This document shows positions 1 to 8,878 of a stretch of DNA of 64,000 bases, piece after piece. The notes beneath the pieces were generated by a model that was not told the origin of the DNA, searched no databases, and was given only the letters and a program-made list of their open reading frames with translations. Where the stretch lies: NCBI GenBank assembly GCA_028818375.1, contig JAPPOB010000010.1:496001-560000 (forward strand). Direction: 5' to 3'. Positions within the stretch are counted from its first letter, which is position 1. Each line of letters begins with the position of its first letter. Both the position numbers and the translations under genes were made by a program. The stretch comes from Anaerolineaceae bacterium (GTDB taxonomy: Bacteria; Chloroflexota; Anaerolineae; Aggregatilineales; Phototrophicaceae).

Positions 1-717
1 GGATCGGGCATCAAGGGCGCGCCCGTTGATACCGACAATGGAAGGCTGCTCTGCGAACGATTGCGCATCGACACGCCGCAACCATCAACACCGGACGCCG
101 TCATCGAAACAGTGCGCGAACTGCTGGCGCACTTTGCCTGGAGGGGGCCGGTCGGCTGCACGATGCCCGCCATTGTGAAGGCCGGCGTGACCCGCAGTGC
201 GGCCAACATCGATGATGGCTGGGTCGACTTCCCGGTGGAACAGTCGCTGCGCGCCCGAACGGGCTGCCCCTTGCTGGTCTCCAACGACGCCGATGCCGCC
301 GGTATCGCCGAAATGACCTTTGGCGCGGGCAAGGATCACCAGGGGCTGGTCTTGATCCTCACACTGGGAACCGGCATTGGCAGTTCGCTGTTTTATCGCG
401 GTGTACTGGTCCCTAACAGCGAACTTGGACACGTGGAAATCAGGGGCCGCGAGGCGGAAAAATGGACGGCCAATGTGGTTCGCAAGCGCAAGAAACTCAA
501 ATGGAAGGAGTGGGGTTCCAGGCTGGACTACTATCTTGCCCACCTTGAGTTTCTGTTTTCGCCAGATCTGATTATTCTGGGTGGTGGCGTAAGCCGCCGC
601 TTCGCCCGCTTCAGTCCTTACCTGACTTTGGAGACCCAAGTGGTCCCGGCCGCCCTGCGCAACGACGCCGGCATGATTGGCGCGGCGCTGGCCGCGCGCT
701 CCCTGGTTGACGACTAG
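1..717 (+). CDS. ppgK: Polyphosphate glucokinase (ROK family), 5'-truncated by the window edge
   Basis: The frame is open from base 1 and encodes 238 residues, beginning GSGIKGAPVDTD. That matches the N-terminal ATP/phosphate-binding segment of ROK-type polyphosphate glucokinases, so only about ten residues are missing. The enzyme phosphorylates glucose with inorganic polyphosphate (or ATP) in the cytoplasm. Supporting motifs are SNDADAAGIAE (catalytic Asp region), the phosphate loop LTLGTGIGSSLF, the PPGK-like WKEWGSRLDYYL segment and the C-terminal LIILGGGVS. The gene ends head-on with lysK: the two stop codons share the bases CTAG at 714-717. The internal ATG-like starts further in are not needed because the N-terminal motif lies upstream of them. 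Confidence 0.88.
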   Translation, partial: GSGIKGAPVDTDNGRLLCERLRIDTPQPSTPDAVIETVRELLAHFAWRGPVGCTMPAIVKAGVTRSAANIDDGWVDFPVEQSLRARTGCPLLVSNDADAAGIAEMTFGAGKDHQGLVLILTLGTGIGSSLFYRGVLVPNSELGHVEIRGREAEKWTANVVRKRKKLKWKEWGSRLDYYLAHLEFLFSPDLIILGGGVSRRFARFSPYLTLETQVVPAALRNDAGMIGAALAARSLVDD

Positions 718-2285
718 TCCAACGCGGCCACCGCTGCCTTCAGACGGGAACGCACGAATGAAGGTTCCAGTGCCGCGAGAAATTCTCCGGCGCGCGGTCC
801 GCTGCTGCGCCCCAGAAAGATGCGGTACAGCGCCCTGAACGCGAAACCGGCGCCACCCTGCTCCCGCCTGGCCAGGTCCATGATCGCGGCATGGATGCTT
901 TCGCCATCCGCCGGCCGCGCCTGCTCGTACCAGCGCGCAAATGAAATCAGGAATCGACGCTGTGCGGCGTCCAGCGACTTGACTTCCGGTGGCAGACTTT
1001 CCTGGACTTCAAAGCGCGCCTTTGCCGGAGCAAATCGTTCCAGCCAGACAGGGGCGTAGGCCAATCGTTCCCTGAGTTCGTCGCTTTCTGCAGGAAGCAA
1101 GGGAGCACCCTTGTGTTGCGCGAAATACGTTTCCGTGTCGGCGCCGGGAATTTGCGAAATCGTCACCACGTGGGCAAAACGCGGTCGATAGCCTGCCATC
1201 ACGTCAGGGTCTCTTCGGACCTGGGCCAGTTCAAACTGACGTCGCTGCCAACCTTCTGCGCTGCCGTCGCGATAACGTTCCGCTGCGACGTCAAAGTCAT
1301 CGAAGAGGCGCGGTATGGCATTTTCGCCCAGATTGAAGTTGATCGCTGTCCGTGGACGCGTGCGCACCTGCAGCCAGCGCAATTGTTGCGCCGGCAAGGC
1401 TTCGGTGGCCTCGTGCGCGCTGAGCCCAATCCCTTTGGACGAGCTCATCTTGCCGCCTTCCAGCAGAAGAAACTCATAGGGCAGGTTGGCTGGCGGTTCT
1501 GCGCCGAAAACCCGGCGGGTAATCGCATCAGCGACGTCGCGCGAGCCGCCGGCAATGGAATGATCGCTGCCTGCACCTTCAAAGTTGACGCCAAGGACCT
1601 GCCAGCGGGCCGCCCACTCCAGCTTCCAGGGCAGTTTGCCCGCGCCATCCCAGGGTGCCACTGCTCCTTCATGGCCACAACCAGGGGCATAGTGCATCGC
1701 ATTCGGCTGGCAGCGATAGTGCACCCGTTCGCCATCAAAGTGGTGTACGCGCGTCATCGCAATGCGTCCGCATTTTTCGCACACCGGACTGAAGGGAATC
1801 CAGTCTTCCTCGCGCCCGGACTGACTGACCTCCAGGTAAATTGCGCGCAATTCATCCGCCGCCTCAATCAGCGTGCGAATGACGCCATTCATACGTCCCG
1901 AACGATACAGGTCGCTCATGTGATAGGGCTCGGGCGAAATCCCAAGTTTGTGCTGGGCAGCCATGAATTCATCGTAGAAATAGCGCGCATAGCTGCGCGG
2001 GCTTCCGTCCGGTGAAGGAACCTCGCAGAGTGGCTTGCCCAGCCAGGGTCGATACGTCTCCTGCGACAGGCCGGGCGGCACGGCATCCAGGGCGTCCATG
2101 TCGTCACTCCCGTAGAGAAATCGGGCCCTTCGTCCAGCGTCCAGGGCGCTGCGGTACAGCACGTCGTGGATGACGGGGCCGCGCAGCGAACCGACGTGCG
2201 CGCTTCCCGAGTAAGTCTTGGAATCGTTGAAGACAAACTCTTCCTGCGGGAGTCCGGCAATCATTTCGTCTGCCCAGTATTGCAA
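714..2285 (-). CDS. lysK: Lysine--tRNA ligase, class I
   Basis: Charges tRNA-Lys with lysine. This is the archaeal/alphaproteobacterial-type class I LysRS, not the common class II LysS. The Rossmann signatures are present: HVGS (HIGH equivalent, residues 30-33) and KMSSSKG (residues 279-285), with a CEKCG zinc-knuckle-like segment near residue 169. I chose a TTG start at 2285: a GGAGG lies five bases upstream, the product then begins MQYWADEM as in other class I enzymes, and the length (523 aa) fits the family. The open frame continues upstream into the 3' end of the preceding permease gene, and that part is not protein-like. It sits 44 bp downstream of the sugar permease, so it is probably the last gene of that operon. 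Confidence 0.93.
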   Translation of the reverse strand: MQYWADEMIAGLPQEEFVFNDSKTYSGSAHVGSLRGPVIHDVLYRSALDAGRRARFLYGSDDMDALDAVPPGLSQETYRPWLGKPLCEVPSPDGSPRSYARYFYDEFMAAQHKLGISPEPYHMSDLYRSGRMNGVIRTLIEAADELRAIYLEVSQSGREEDWIPFSPVCEKCGRIAMTRVHHFDGERVHYRCQPNAMHYAPGCGHEGAVAPWDGAGKLPWKLEWAARWQVLGVNFEGAGSDHSIAGGSRDVADAITRRVFGAEPPANLPYEFLLLEGGKMSSSKGIGLSAHEATEALPAQQLRWLQVRTRPRTAINFNLGENAIPRLFDDFDVAAERYRDGSAEGWQRRQFELAQVRRDPDVMAGYRPRFAHVVTISQIPGADTETYFAQHKGAPLLPAESDELRERLAYAPVWLERFAPAKARFEVQESLPPEVKSLDAAQRRFLISFARWYEQARPADGESIHAAIMDLARREQGGAGFAFRALYRIFLGRSSGPRAGEFLAALEPSFVRSRLKAAVAALD

Positions 2286-2329
2286 GCGCGCCTCCAGGAT
2301 TACCCTGCAAAACGCCGGCGCTTCGGCCC

Positions 2330-3418
2330 CTACTTCATCCCGGTAGTGGCGATGCCGGTTGTGATAAAACGTTGCAGGAAAGCAAACACAACCGTTATAG
2401 GCAACAGGGTCAGGACGGTCATGGCCAACACGTAGTGCCACTGGATTTTGAGCTCACCGGCAAAGGAATGCAGACCCACCTGCAGGGTGAAGACATCGCT
2501 GCGACTGAGCACAATCAGAGGCCAGAGAAAATCATTCCAGCGCCACATCACCGAAAATATCGCCAGTACGGCAAGGGCCGGTCGCGCCAGCGGCAACACG
2601 ATTTGCCAGTAAAGTCGCCATTCGCTGGCGCCGTCGATGCGAGCGGAATCGAGCAACTCGTCCGGGATGGTCAACATGTACTGACGCAGCAAAAAGACGC
2701 CAGTCGGCGTGGCGGCTCCGGGAATGATGACTCCCCACAGGTTGTTGTAGAGATTCAGCGACGTGATGACGAGAAACACCGGTACCAGAATGACCGAAAT
2801 CGGGATCATCAGGGTGGCGATGAAGAGCACGAAAATGCCGTCCCGCCCTCGGAATTCGTACTTGCTGAGGGCGAATCCGGCCATGCTGTTGATCAACAGG
2901 GTGATCAGGGTTGCCATCACCGTCACGGTCACGCTGTTGCGCAAGTAGGTGAGAAAGTTGAAGCGGCCGAGCGGGTCGATGTAGTTCTCCAAAGCGAGGC
3001 GCAGGGAGCGCACGGGCTCCCGTTGCCTGATGTTCACCCTGACGATCTCTTCCGGCGAGACGGGGTCCACCATCTGTGCCTCAATCCCCACCCGACGCAC
3101 CTGGGCCAACTGCCGAACGCTGCCGTCTTCCAGCGTGACGTTGTAGAGCGGCAAGGGTTCGTCATGGCCTTTCACCTGGACGCTGTCCTGCTGATAGGGC
3201 AAGAACTGCGGCGGGAATTCGATCAGGGCCGCCTGGGTTTTGAAGGAGGACATCAGCACCCAGATCACCGGGCCAAACATGACGACCGTACCGAAGAGCA
3301 ACCAGAGGTAGGACAGCAGGTCCGTGGGGTGCAGACTGCTGCGTCCGCGGGTTCGGGTGAAGATGTTGCCGGATGCCTGAACTGTCTCTGCGCTCATCGT
3401 TCGCTCAACCCGACTCAT
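2330..3418 (-). CDS. Carbohydrate ABC transporter permease (MalG type)
   Basis: Inner-membrane permease of a CUT1-type sugar importer, 362 aa with about six membrane helices. The EAA loop that contacts the ATPase is visible as DELLDSARIDGASEW. The protein is longer than the usual 270-300 aa because roughly 80 hydrophilic residues (about 68-150) are inserted between the first and second helices, on the outer face. The ATG at 3418 overlaps the stop of the upstream permease by 14 bp. A second ATG eight codons in (3397) is equally possible, as neither has a strong ribosome site. Together with the next two genes it forms a binding-protein/permease/permease set. No dedicated ATPase is present here, so a shared MsmK/UgpC-type ATPase elsewhere is expected. 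Confidence 0.92.
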   Translation of the reverse strand: MSRVERTMSAETVQASGNIFTRTRGRSSLHPTDLLSYLWLLFGTVVMFGPVIWVLMSSFKTQAALIEFPPQFLPYQQDSVQVKGHDEPLPLYNVTLEDGSVRQLAQVRRVGIEAQMVDPVSPEEIVRVNIRQREPVRSLRLALENYIDPLGRFNFLTYLRNSVTVTVMATLITLLINSMAGFALSKYEFRGRDGIFVLFIATLMIPISVILVPVFLVITSLNLYNNLWGVIIPGAATPTGVFLLRQYMLTIPDELLDSARIDGASEWRLYWQIVLPLARPALAVLAIFSVMWRWNDFLWPLIVLSRSDVFTLQVGLHSFAGELKIQWHYVLAMTVLTLLPITVVFAFLQRFITTGIATTGMK

Positions 3419-4451
3419 TGCTGCGCGCGGCCCGCAACTGCATCAGCGTCAGCACCAGCAAAGTCGCGCCCAGAAGCACGGACGCCGCCGCCGCCAGGCC
3501 ATAACGCGGGATTACGTTGGCAAAGCCCACTGTAAAGATATATTGCACGATGAAGTGGGTCGTGGTCCCGGGCCCACCGCCAGTCAGGGCATACACCTGG
3601 TCGAAGACCTGGACGGCCCGAATCAGCGAGAGCACCAGCACAACAAACATGGTCGGCATGAGCAGAGGCATCGTGATGAAGCGGAAGCTTTGCCAGCGCC
3701 CGGTGCCATCGATCTGGCCAGCCTCGTAAAGTTCGGCGGGTATGGCCTGCAGACCGGCCAGCAGGATCAGGGTATAGAAGCCCATCAACGCCCAGATACT
3801 GATGACGATCACCCACAGCGTCGCCCAGTCCGCATTGACCAGGAACTGCACGCGCTCGCCGCCGAGGGCGATGAGCAGCGAATTCAAGACTCCGTCGCGC
3901 TGCAGGATCCACTTCCAGATCAGCGCCACGACGACCGGCGACAGCAGCACCGGGTAGAAGAATACGCTGCGGAAAAAACCCCTGGCGGGTATCTTGCCGT
4001 TCAGCACCAGGGCGGTCAGCAGCGAGACCAGCACCATGCCGCTGACCTGCACGACGACGAAAAAGACGGTGTTGAACACACCGCGCCAAAACAGGTCCTC
4101 ATTGCAACTGTTGGGCTCAAACACATTCTCGCAGTCGAACAGGAATTCGTAATTGGCGACACCGACGAAACTGCGGTCCTGGGGATAAATCTCCGTACCG
4201 GACGTAAAGGAAATGTAGAAATTCAGCAACATCGGAAATAACACAAAGATGCCGAAGATCAGCAGGTTGGGCAGGACGAAAAAATAGCCGATGCGCTCCA
4301 TGCCCAGCCTGCGTTCGACGGGCCGGACGAGGATTTCAAGGGCATTCATGAACCCGGCAAACAGGGCAGCCAGGCCCGTTTCCAGCGCTGCTGACAGTCT
4401 CGCAAGCAGTCCCTGTGGTTCGTTTTGCAAATTGCCGTCAATTGTCGTCAT
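3405..4451 (-). CDS. Carbohydrate ABC transporter permease (MalF/UgpA type)
   Basis: Partner permease of the CUT1 importer, 348 aa. The first ~55 residues are a cytoplasmic/amphipathic extension, followed by about six transmembrane helices starting with YFFVLPNLLIFGIFVLF. The EAA motif reads AELYEAGQIDGTGRWQSF. A cysteine-containing periplasmic loop (FDCENVFEPNSCNEDLF) between helices one and two is typical of this family. The gene lies downstream of the binding-protein gene across a 101-bp spacer holding a strong stem-loop, and its end overlaps the next permease by 14 bp, implying translational coupling. Confidence 0.92.
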   Translation of the reverse strand: MTTIDGNLQNEPQGLLARLSAALETGLAALFAGFMNALEILVRPVERRLGMERIGYFFVLPNLLIFGIFVLFPMLLNFYISFTSGTEIYPQDRSFVGVANYEFLFDCENVFEPNSCNEDLFWRGVFNTVFFVVVQVSGMVLVSLLTALVLNGKIPARGFFRSVFFYPVLLSPVVVALIWKWILQRDGVLNSLLIALGGERVQFLVNADWATLWVIVISIWALMGFYTLILLAGLQAIPAELYEAGQIDGTGRWQSFRFITMPLLMPTMFVVLVLSLIRAVQVFDQVYALTGGGPGTTTHFIVQYIFTVGFANVIPRYGLAAAASVLLGATLLVLTLMQLRAARSNESG

Positions 4452-4483
4452 TTGAAAGGCAGGTATGTGCAGCCATTACGAAA

Positions 4484-4521
4484 GATACCGCTTCCGCCCT
4501 CCGCGGAGCGAAAGCGGTATC
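4484..4521 (-). promoter_or_regulatory. Strong stem-loop between binding-protein and permease genes
   Basis: A near-perfect inverted repeat: GATACCGCTT at the left pairs with AAGCGGTATC at the right, and pairing extends through the inner CGC/CTCCGC bases, giving a stem of about 18 bp with little loop. In the minus-strand transcript only a short TTT follows, so it is a weak terminator or an mRNA-stability/attenuation element. Elements like this commonly keep binding-protein mRNA in excess over permease mRNA. Confidence 0.6.
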
Positions 4522-4552
4522 GGTTGGCCAGATGGCCTTTGTGAGGCGAAGA

Positions 4553-5842
4553 CTAGCCGCCCATTCTTTCTGCCAGCTGTTCGTCCACGTCTTCCTGGAT
4601 GCGTTCGATGGCTTCATCCAGCGTCAATTCGCCCACGATCGCCTGGGTAAGGCGGTCCCGGGAGGCATTGAAGACGATGAAATTGAAAGCGTAGCCCTGA
4701 ATGTCGTAGGCCGTCTGCTCCAGCGCGTTGGCGCTGGCGAAGAATGCATCCAGCGCTCCCAGTGCCTGACCCAGGTCGGTTTCAAATTCCATACCCTTGC
4801 TCAACAGTCCCTGATGGCCAGGAATGAAGAGCGTGCGGGCGTAGAACTCCTCCTGGATTTCCTCACTGGCAAGATACTCCATCACCCGTGCAACCTCTTC
4901 CGGATGCTCGGTATCTCCAATGGCGACAACCCAGGCTCCGCCGGGCAAACCGGTGCAGCCACCCGGCCCGCAAGGATTGGGCACGGCTGCCCAGTCGAAG
5001 GCGTCACCGATCTGGTCTGAAAACTGGCCAATCTGCCAACTGCCGGACATGTAAAAGACCACCTGGCTGTTTCCGAATTCCTCGTTGGCGCCGGCGTAGC
5101 CCGTGTTGGCCGCCCAGATCTCCAGTGGCATGGTGCCATCCAGATGCCAGTTGACGAAGAGTTCGGCCATGGCGCGGAAGCCCTCGTCGCCGGCAATTAG
5201 CGGATGGCCTTCGTCGTCAAAGTACTGCGCGCCCATGCTGATAGCCGGGCCGGCGAAACGATGACCGCTGCGGTCCATGGCCATGGGGAAGGGAATGTCC
5301 AGAATCTCGGCGACTTCGTTGGCAGCAGCCGCCCATTCTTCCCAGGTGACCTGGTCGCTGGAATCGCTGGGCACGGCCACACCTGCCTGCTCAAAGAGCG
5401 TGCGGTTGATGAAGGGGCCGGTGACGGTCAGTTGCGTGGGCAGACCAGAAATGTTGGAATCGCCGGGCAGTTGCAGCCAGCCCAGTCCAACGCCAAAGCT
5501 TTCTACCCAGTAATCCGGGTCGTCAAGGTAGGGAGTAAGGTCCAAATAATACTCCGCCAGACCACCCAGATTGGTGACGCGGGCCATGTCGGGGCCTTCA
5601 CCCGCAGCCAGCTGCACAGGCAACGCGCCAAGGATCCCTTCCTGATAGGAGACATTGTCCATCACCACGCGGATGTCGCTGTGTTCCATTTCGAAACGGT
5701 CCAGCAGGTCGCGCATGACTTCGTCTTCGTTGCCATCCGTGTACCAGGTCATGCGCAACTCCACGACGTCCTGTGCCACGCCCGGCAGGGCCAGCACGAG
5801 TACGAGGGTTGCCAGCAGTGCAACCATTGCAAAATGTCGCAT
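4553..5842 (-). CDS. Extracellular sugar-binding protein of a CUT1 ABC transporter
   Basis: Secreted solute-binding protein (family 1), 429 aa. The first ~22 residues form a signal peptide (MRHFAMVALLATLVLVLALP, cleaved near GVAQD). The mature part begins VELRMTWYTDGNED, the usual first beta strand of this fold. Other typical features are SGSWQIGQF and LPGGAWVVAI. The ATG at 5842 is preceded by GGAGAA seven bases away. An upstream in-frame extension to 5959 lacks the signal peptide pattern and was rejected. First gene of the minus-strand operon leading through two permeases to lysK. The substrate cannot be told from sequence; oligosaccharide or glycoside is likely. Confidence 0.9.
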   Translation of the reverse strand: MRHFAMVALLATLVLVLALPGVAQDVVELRMTWYTDGNEDEVMRDLLDRFEMEHSDIRVVMDNVSYQEGILGALPVQLAAGEGPDMARVTNLGGLAEYYLDLTPYLDDPDYWVESFGVGLGWLQLPGDSNISGLPTQLTVTGPFINRTLFEQAGVAVPSDSSDQVTWEEWAAAANEVAEILDIPFPMAMDRSGHRFAGPAISMGAQYFDDEGHPLIAGDEGFRAMAELFVNWHLDGTMPLEIWAANTGYAGANEEFGNSQVVFYMSGSWQIGQFSDQIGDAFDWAAVPNPCGPGGCTGLPGGAWVVAIGDTEHPEEVARVMEYLASEEIQEEFYARTLFIPGHQGLLSKGMEFETDLGQALGALDAFFASANALEQTAYDIQGYAFNFIVFNASRDRLTQAIVGELTLDEAIERIQEDVDEQLAERMGG

Positions 5843-5873
5843 TCTCACTTCTCCATCTACTTTCCGGAACTGC

Positions 5874-5903
5874 CCCGGTTGTTGACCGGGTGGGCGCAAT
5901 GTA
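5874..5903 (-). promoter_or_regulatory. Candidate promoter -10 and palindromic operator upstream of the sugar-binding protein
   Basis: On the minus strand a -10-like TACATT (5898-5903) is followed in the leader by the palindrome CCCGGT-N5-ACCGGG (5874-5890), about 30 bp before the start codon. A perfect palindrome immediately downstream of a -10 is the classic position for a repressor site of LacI or ROK type. The -35 is weak (TGGAAT at 17 bp). Function is inferred only from placement. Confidence 0.4.
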
Positions 5904-6001
5904 GCACAGGCCATATGGCGATTCCATGCCCTTTTGCCGGCCAGGTCCACCAGGACCACGCGTCAAAAGGCTGGCAAAGGAGGGGTCAACCCGGCCCTGC
6001 C

Positions 6002-7606
6002 TCAGTAAGCCGCCACCAGGCCATCGGCACGGGGTTCGCTTCCCCCCTGCAGCACGCCGCTGTCCGCTTCACGCAGGATAATTTGGCCGCGACCGAACAT
6101 GCCCCTGCCCGTCATCGGTCGCACGCGGTGGCCTTTCTCCGCCAGAGCCGCCATCGTGCGAAACGGCACGCCTTCCTCCAGCAGGAGCTCGCCGTTCGGC
6201 TGACCGTCGGCGACCATCCAGCGCGGCCGGTTGAGCGCTTCCTGCGGGTCCAGCCCGTCATCCAGCATGGCGCTGACGACCTGAAAATGCCCCTGGGGCT
6301 GCATGAATCCGCCCATGACGCCAAAGCAACCCCGAAATTGACCCTCCCGCAGCAGCATGCCGGGAATGATGGTGTGGTAAGGGCGTTTGCCGGGCGCCAG
6401 CTCATTGGGGTGGCCAGGTTCCAGGCTGAAACCGGAGCCACGGTTGTGCAGCCAGACCCCCGTGCCGCGCGCCACGATTCCCGAACCGAAACCCATGTAC
6501 AAACTCTTGATGAAGGAACAGGCATTGCCCTCGCCATCCACCGCGCAGAGGTAAATGGTGTCGGACGCGCCGGGCGGCTGCCCCGGCGGCTGCGGCGGCA
6601 AGGTGCGTTGCGGATTGATCAGGCTGGCGCGACCCGCTGCGTAGTCCCGGCTCAGCAGGAAGTTCGTCGGGACCGGGCTGAAAGCCGGATCCGCGATGTG
6701 CCGGCGCGCGTCGGCCCAGGCAAGGCGCATGCACTCGACCATCCAGTGCATACGTTCCGGGTCGTCCCATGACAGGCTTCCCAGGTCGAAGTGGGAGGCG
6801 ATGTTTAACGCCAGCAGCGCCGTCAGGCCCTGTCCGTTGGGCGGGCACTCCACGACCGTCGTGCCGCGATAGTCACTGGAAATCGGCGCGTCGAAGGTCG
6901 TGCGACGGGCCTTCAGGTCCTCGACGGTCAGCACCCCGCCCTGCTCCTGCACGGTGTCGGCAATCGCCTCGGCCACGGGCCCCTCATAGAAGGCCTGCGG
7001 CCCGCCTTCGGCAATGCCGCGCAGGGTTCGCGCCAGTTCCTCGAGCACGATGACCTGTCCTGGTGTGGGCGCCATGCCACCCGGCAGATACTCCGCCGCA
7101 TGGGGAGCCTGGCGCAGCAGGTCGGCCTGGCCCGCCCAACCCACGCCAAACACCGGCGCCAGGGGAAAGCCCTTCGCGGCATAATGAATGGCGTCGACCA
7201 GCACCTCCGCCAGAGACATACTGCCATGGCGCTCAAGCAGGTCCGCCCAGCCCTGCACCGCGCCGGGCACAGTGATCGCATGGGCATGTCGCGCCGGCAT
7301 CGTCCGCCATCCCCGCTGACGAAGATCGTCGGCGTGAAGCGCGGACGGCGCCCTGCCACTGCCGTTGAGCGCTGTCACGTCGCCGCTGCGCGCGTCGTAA
7401 TGCAGGGCAAAACAGTCGCCGCCGATGCCGCAGGCGGCGGGTTCGGTCACGTTCATGACGGCCGACATGGCGACGGCGGCGTCCGCCGCGCGTCCGCCCT
7501 GGCGCAGAATGTTCAGGCCGGCCTGGGCAGCGAGCGGATTGCTGGCGGCGGCCATGCCCCGCCGCGCCATCACCGTGGACCGGCGGGAATCAAATGGCAT
7601 GTTCAT
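6002..7606 (-). CDS. Gamma-glutamyltransferase-family hydrolase
   Basis: N-terminal-nucleophile enzyme of the GGT family, 534 aa. Such enzymes are made as one chain that cuts itself before a catalytic threonine. Here the candidate is Thr350 in SDTIYLCAVDG. Conserved GGT segments are GGRAADAAVA, CGIGGDCFALHY, NGSGRAPSA, TVPGAVQGW and PPNGQG. There is no signal peptide, so unlike classical periplasmic GGT it should be cytoplasmic. It may act on gamma-glutamyl compounds, or be an acylase or oxamate-amidohydrolase-like relative. It lies 13 bp downstream of the M24 gene and is likely cotranscribed with it, suggesting a joint role in amide or peptide breakdown. Confidence 0.85.
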   Translation of the reverse strand: MNMPFDSRRSTVMARRGMAAASNPLAAQAGLNILRQGGRAADAAVAMSAVMNVTEPAACGIGGDCFALHYDARSGDVTALNGSGRAPSALHADDLRQRGWRTMPARHAHAITVPGAVQGWADLLERHGSMSLAEVLVDAIHYAAKGFPLAPVFGVGWAGQADLLRQAPHAAEYLPGGMAPTPGQVIVLEELARTLRGIAEGGPQAFYEGPVAEAIADTVQEQGGVLTVEDLKARRTTFDAPISSDYRGTTVVECPPNGQGLTALLALNIASHFDLGSLSWDDPERMHWMVECMRLAWADARRHIADPAFSPVPTNFLLSRDYAAGRASLINPQRTLPPQPPGQPPGASDTIYLCAVDGEGNACSFIKSLYMGFGSGIVARGTGVWLHNRGSGFSLEPGHPNELAPGKRPYHTIIPGMLLREGQFRGCFGVMGGFMQPQGHFQVVSAMLDDGLDPQEALNRPRWMVADGQPNGELLLEEGVPFRTMAALAEKGHRVRPMTGRGMFGRGQIILREADSGVLQGGSEPRADGLVAAY

Positions 7607-7619
7607 GGCAGGCCTCCCG

Positions 7620-8810
7620 TCACAACGGAATCGTGAGGCTGGTCAGGTCCCGAGGATAATAGGTCATGACCTCCACGCCTTCTTCGGTCACAGCCACCGT
7701 GTCCGAGTGTCGGAAGCCGCCCAGCGCCGCATCATAGAGACCCGGTTCCACCGTGAACACCATACCCGGCAGCATGGGCGTGTCGTCACCGAAATCCAGG
7801 AAGGGGCCTTCATGGTAGCGCAGGCCGATGGTGTGGCCGCTGTGGTGCCTCCAGTGAGACATCAGGTCGTGCTGCCGAAAGTACTCGAGAACGACGGCGT
7901 CCACCTTTGAACAGGGCGCGCCGGGTTCCATCGCGCCGATGGCCGCATCCTGCAGGGCGACCATGTGATCAAACAGGCGTTTGCCACTGTCGCTGGCCTC
8001 GCCGAGAAACATGGTTCGCTCGAGCTCGGAATGGTAGCCCCAGACCGTCGCGCTCGCGCCCGTCACCAGGACGTCGCCGGCCTGGAAACGAATATTGTTG
8101 GCGATGGCATGCGGAATGGCGGCGTTCCGCCCGATCTGACCGCGATAACCGGCGTGGGCGCCGGATCCGGAAAAGCCGCCCTGGGCGCGATAAACGGGGC
8201 CTATCGCTGCGTACATTGCGAGCGTCGCCTCGTTGCTGGCTCGCATGCCCACCTCTGTTTCCGACGCACCGACCCTTGTGTAGTCCTGCAACAACTGGTG
8301 CGCCAGGTTGCCCCAGCGGCAACTCTCCCGAATGCAATTCATTTCCGCGGGACTCTTGACCGCCATCGAATCCTCGATGAAGGGACGCAGGTCACGCAGG
8401 ACGACGTCGGCCACGTCGGAGAGCGCCGGCCCCCGATAGCCGAAGATCCAGGGATAGCCATCGCCGTCGCCGCCCGTTTCCCCCTGGACGCCCATGTCTG
8501 CCAGCAGGGCCGCCATCTGTTGCAGCGGATGCACCTTGTCCGGGTATTCGTCGTAATGGGCGACGCGCTCCACGTCCGCCTCGCCACGGGCGTGTTCCAG
8601 TTCCAGGCGCGGTACGAAGAGCGCGCGCTCGCCGGCGCCGTTCATGACGAAAGCAATGGGTCGCTCCGTCGGTATGAAATCAAATCCGGCGTAGTACAGG
8701 ATGTAATCGCGTCCAAAAAGGGTGACTCCGGCGAGGCCGCGTTCCTGCAGGTGTTCCAGCAGTCGATCACAGCGTTCCTGCCGTTCGGCCACCGTGATTT
8801 CCAGTTTCAC
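7620..8810 (-). CDS. M24-fold hydrolase, creatinase-like with a degenerate metal site
   Basis: 396-aa pita-bread protein with an N-terminal creatinase/prolidase domain and a C-terminal M24 domain. It starts at a GTG (8810) preceded by GAGGAGA; upstream codons look non-coding. In true Xaa-Pro peptidases the metal is held by D, D, H, E, E. Here the first region reads VTGASATVWGYHSELERT, where the Asp positions are replaced much as in metal-free creatinase (whose motif is YY-ALERT). His (GHTIGLRYHEGP) and Glu (FTVEPG) are kept, but the last Glu is replaced in RHSDTVAV. This argues for creatine-like amidine/amide hydrolysis or an ectoine-hydrolase-like role rather than a dipeptidase. Its promoter region is shared divergently with mtnA. 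Confidence 0.75.
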   Translation of the reverse strand: MKLEITVAERQERCDRLLEHLQERGLAGVTLFGRDYILYYAGFDFIPTERPIAFVMNGAGERALFVPRLELEHARGEADVERVAHYDEYPDKVHPLQQMAALLADMGVQGETGGDGDGYPWIFGYRGPALSDVADVVLRDLRPFIEDSMAVKSPAEMNCIRESCRWGNLAHQLLQDYTRVGASETEVGMRASNEATLAMYAAIGPVYRAQGGFSGSGAHAGYRGQIGRNAAIPHAIANNIRFQAGDVLVTGASATVWGYHSELERTMFLGEASDSGKRLFDHMVALQDAAIGAMEPGAPCSKVDAVVLEYFRQHDLMSHWRHHSGHTIGLRYHEGPFLDFGDDTPMLPGMVFTVEPGLYDAALGGFRHSDTVAVTEEGVEVMTYYPRDLTSLTIPL

Positions 8811-8840
8811 CCGGTTCTCCTCAACTTCAGCACAGGGTGC

Positions 8841-8846
8841 ATTGTA
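8841..8846 (-). promoter_or_regulatory. -10 box for the creatinase-like/GGT operon
   Basis: The minus strand reads TACAAT about 30 bp before the GTG start of the M24 gene. The hexamer 17 bp upstream (TCGCCC) is a poor -35. It overlaps the short region that also carries the mtnA promoter on the other strand. Confidence 0.4.
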
Positions 8847-8878
8847 GCGGAGGCGGAAGATGCGGGCGACTGGCCGAA

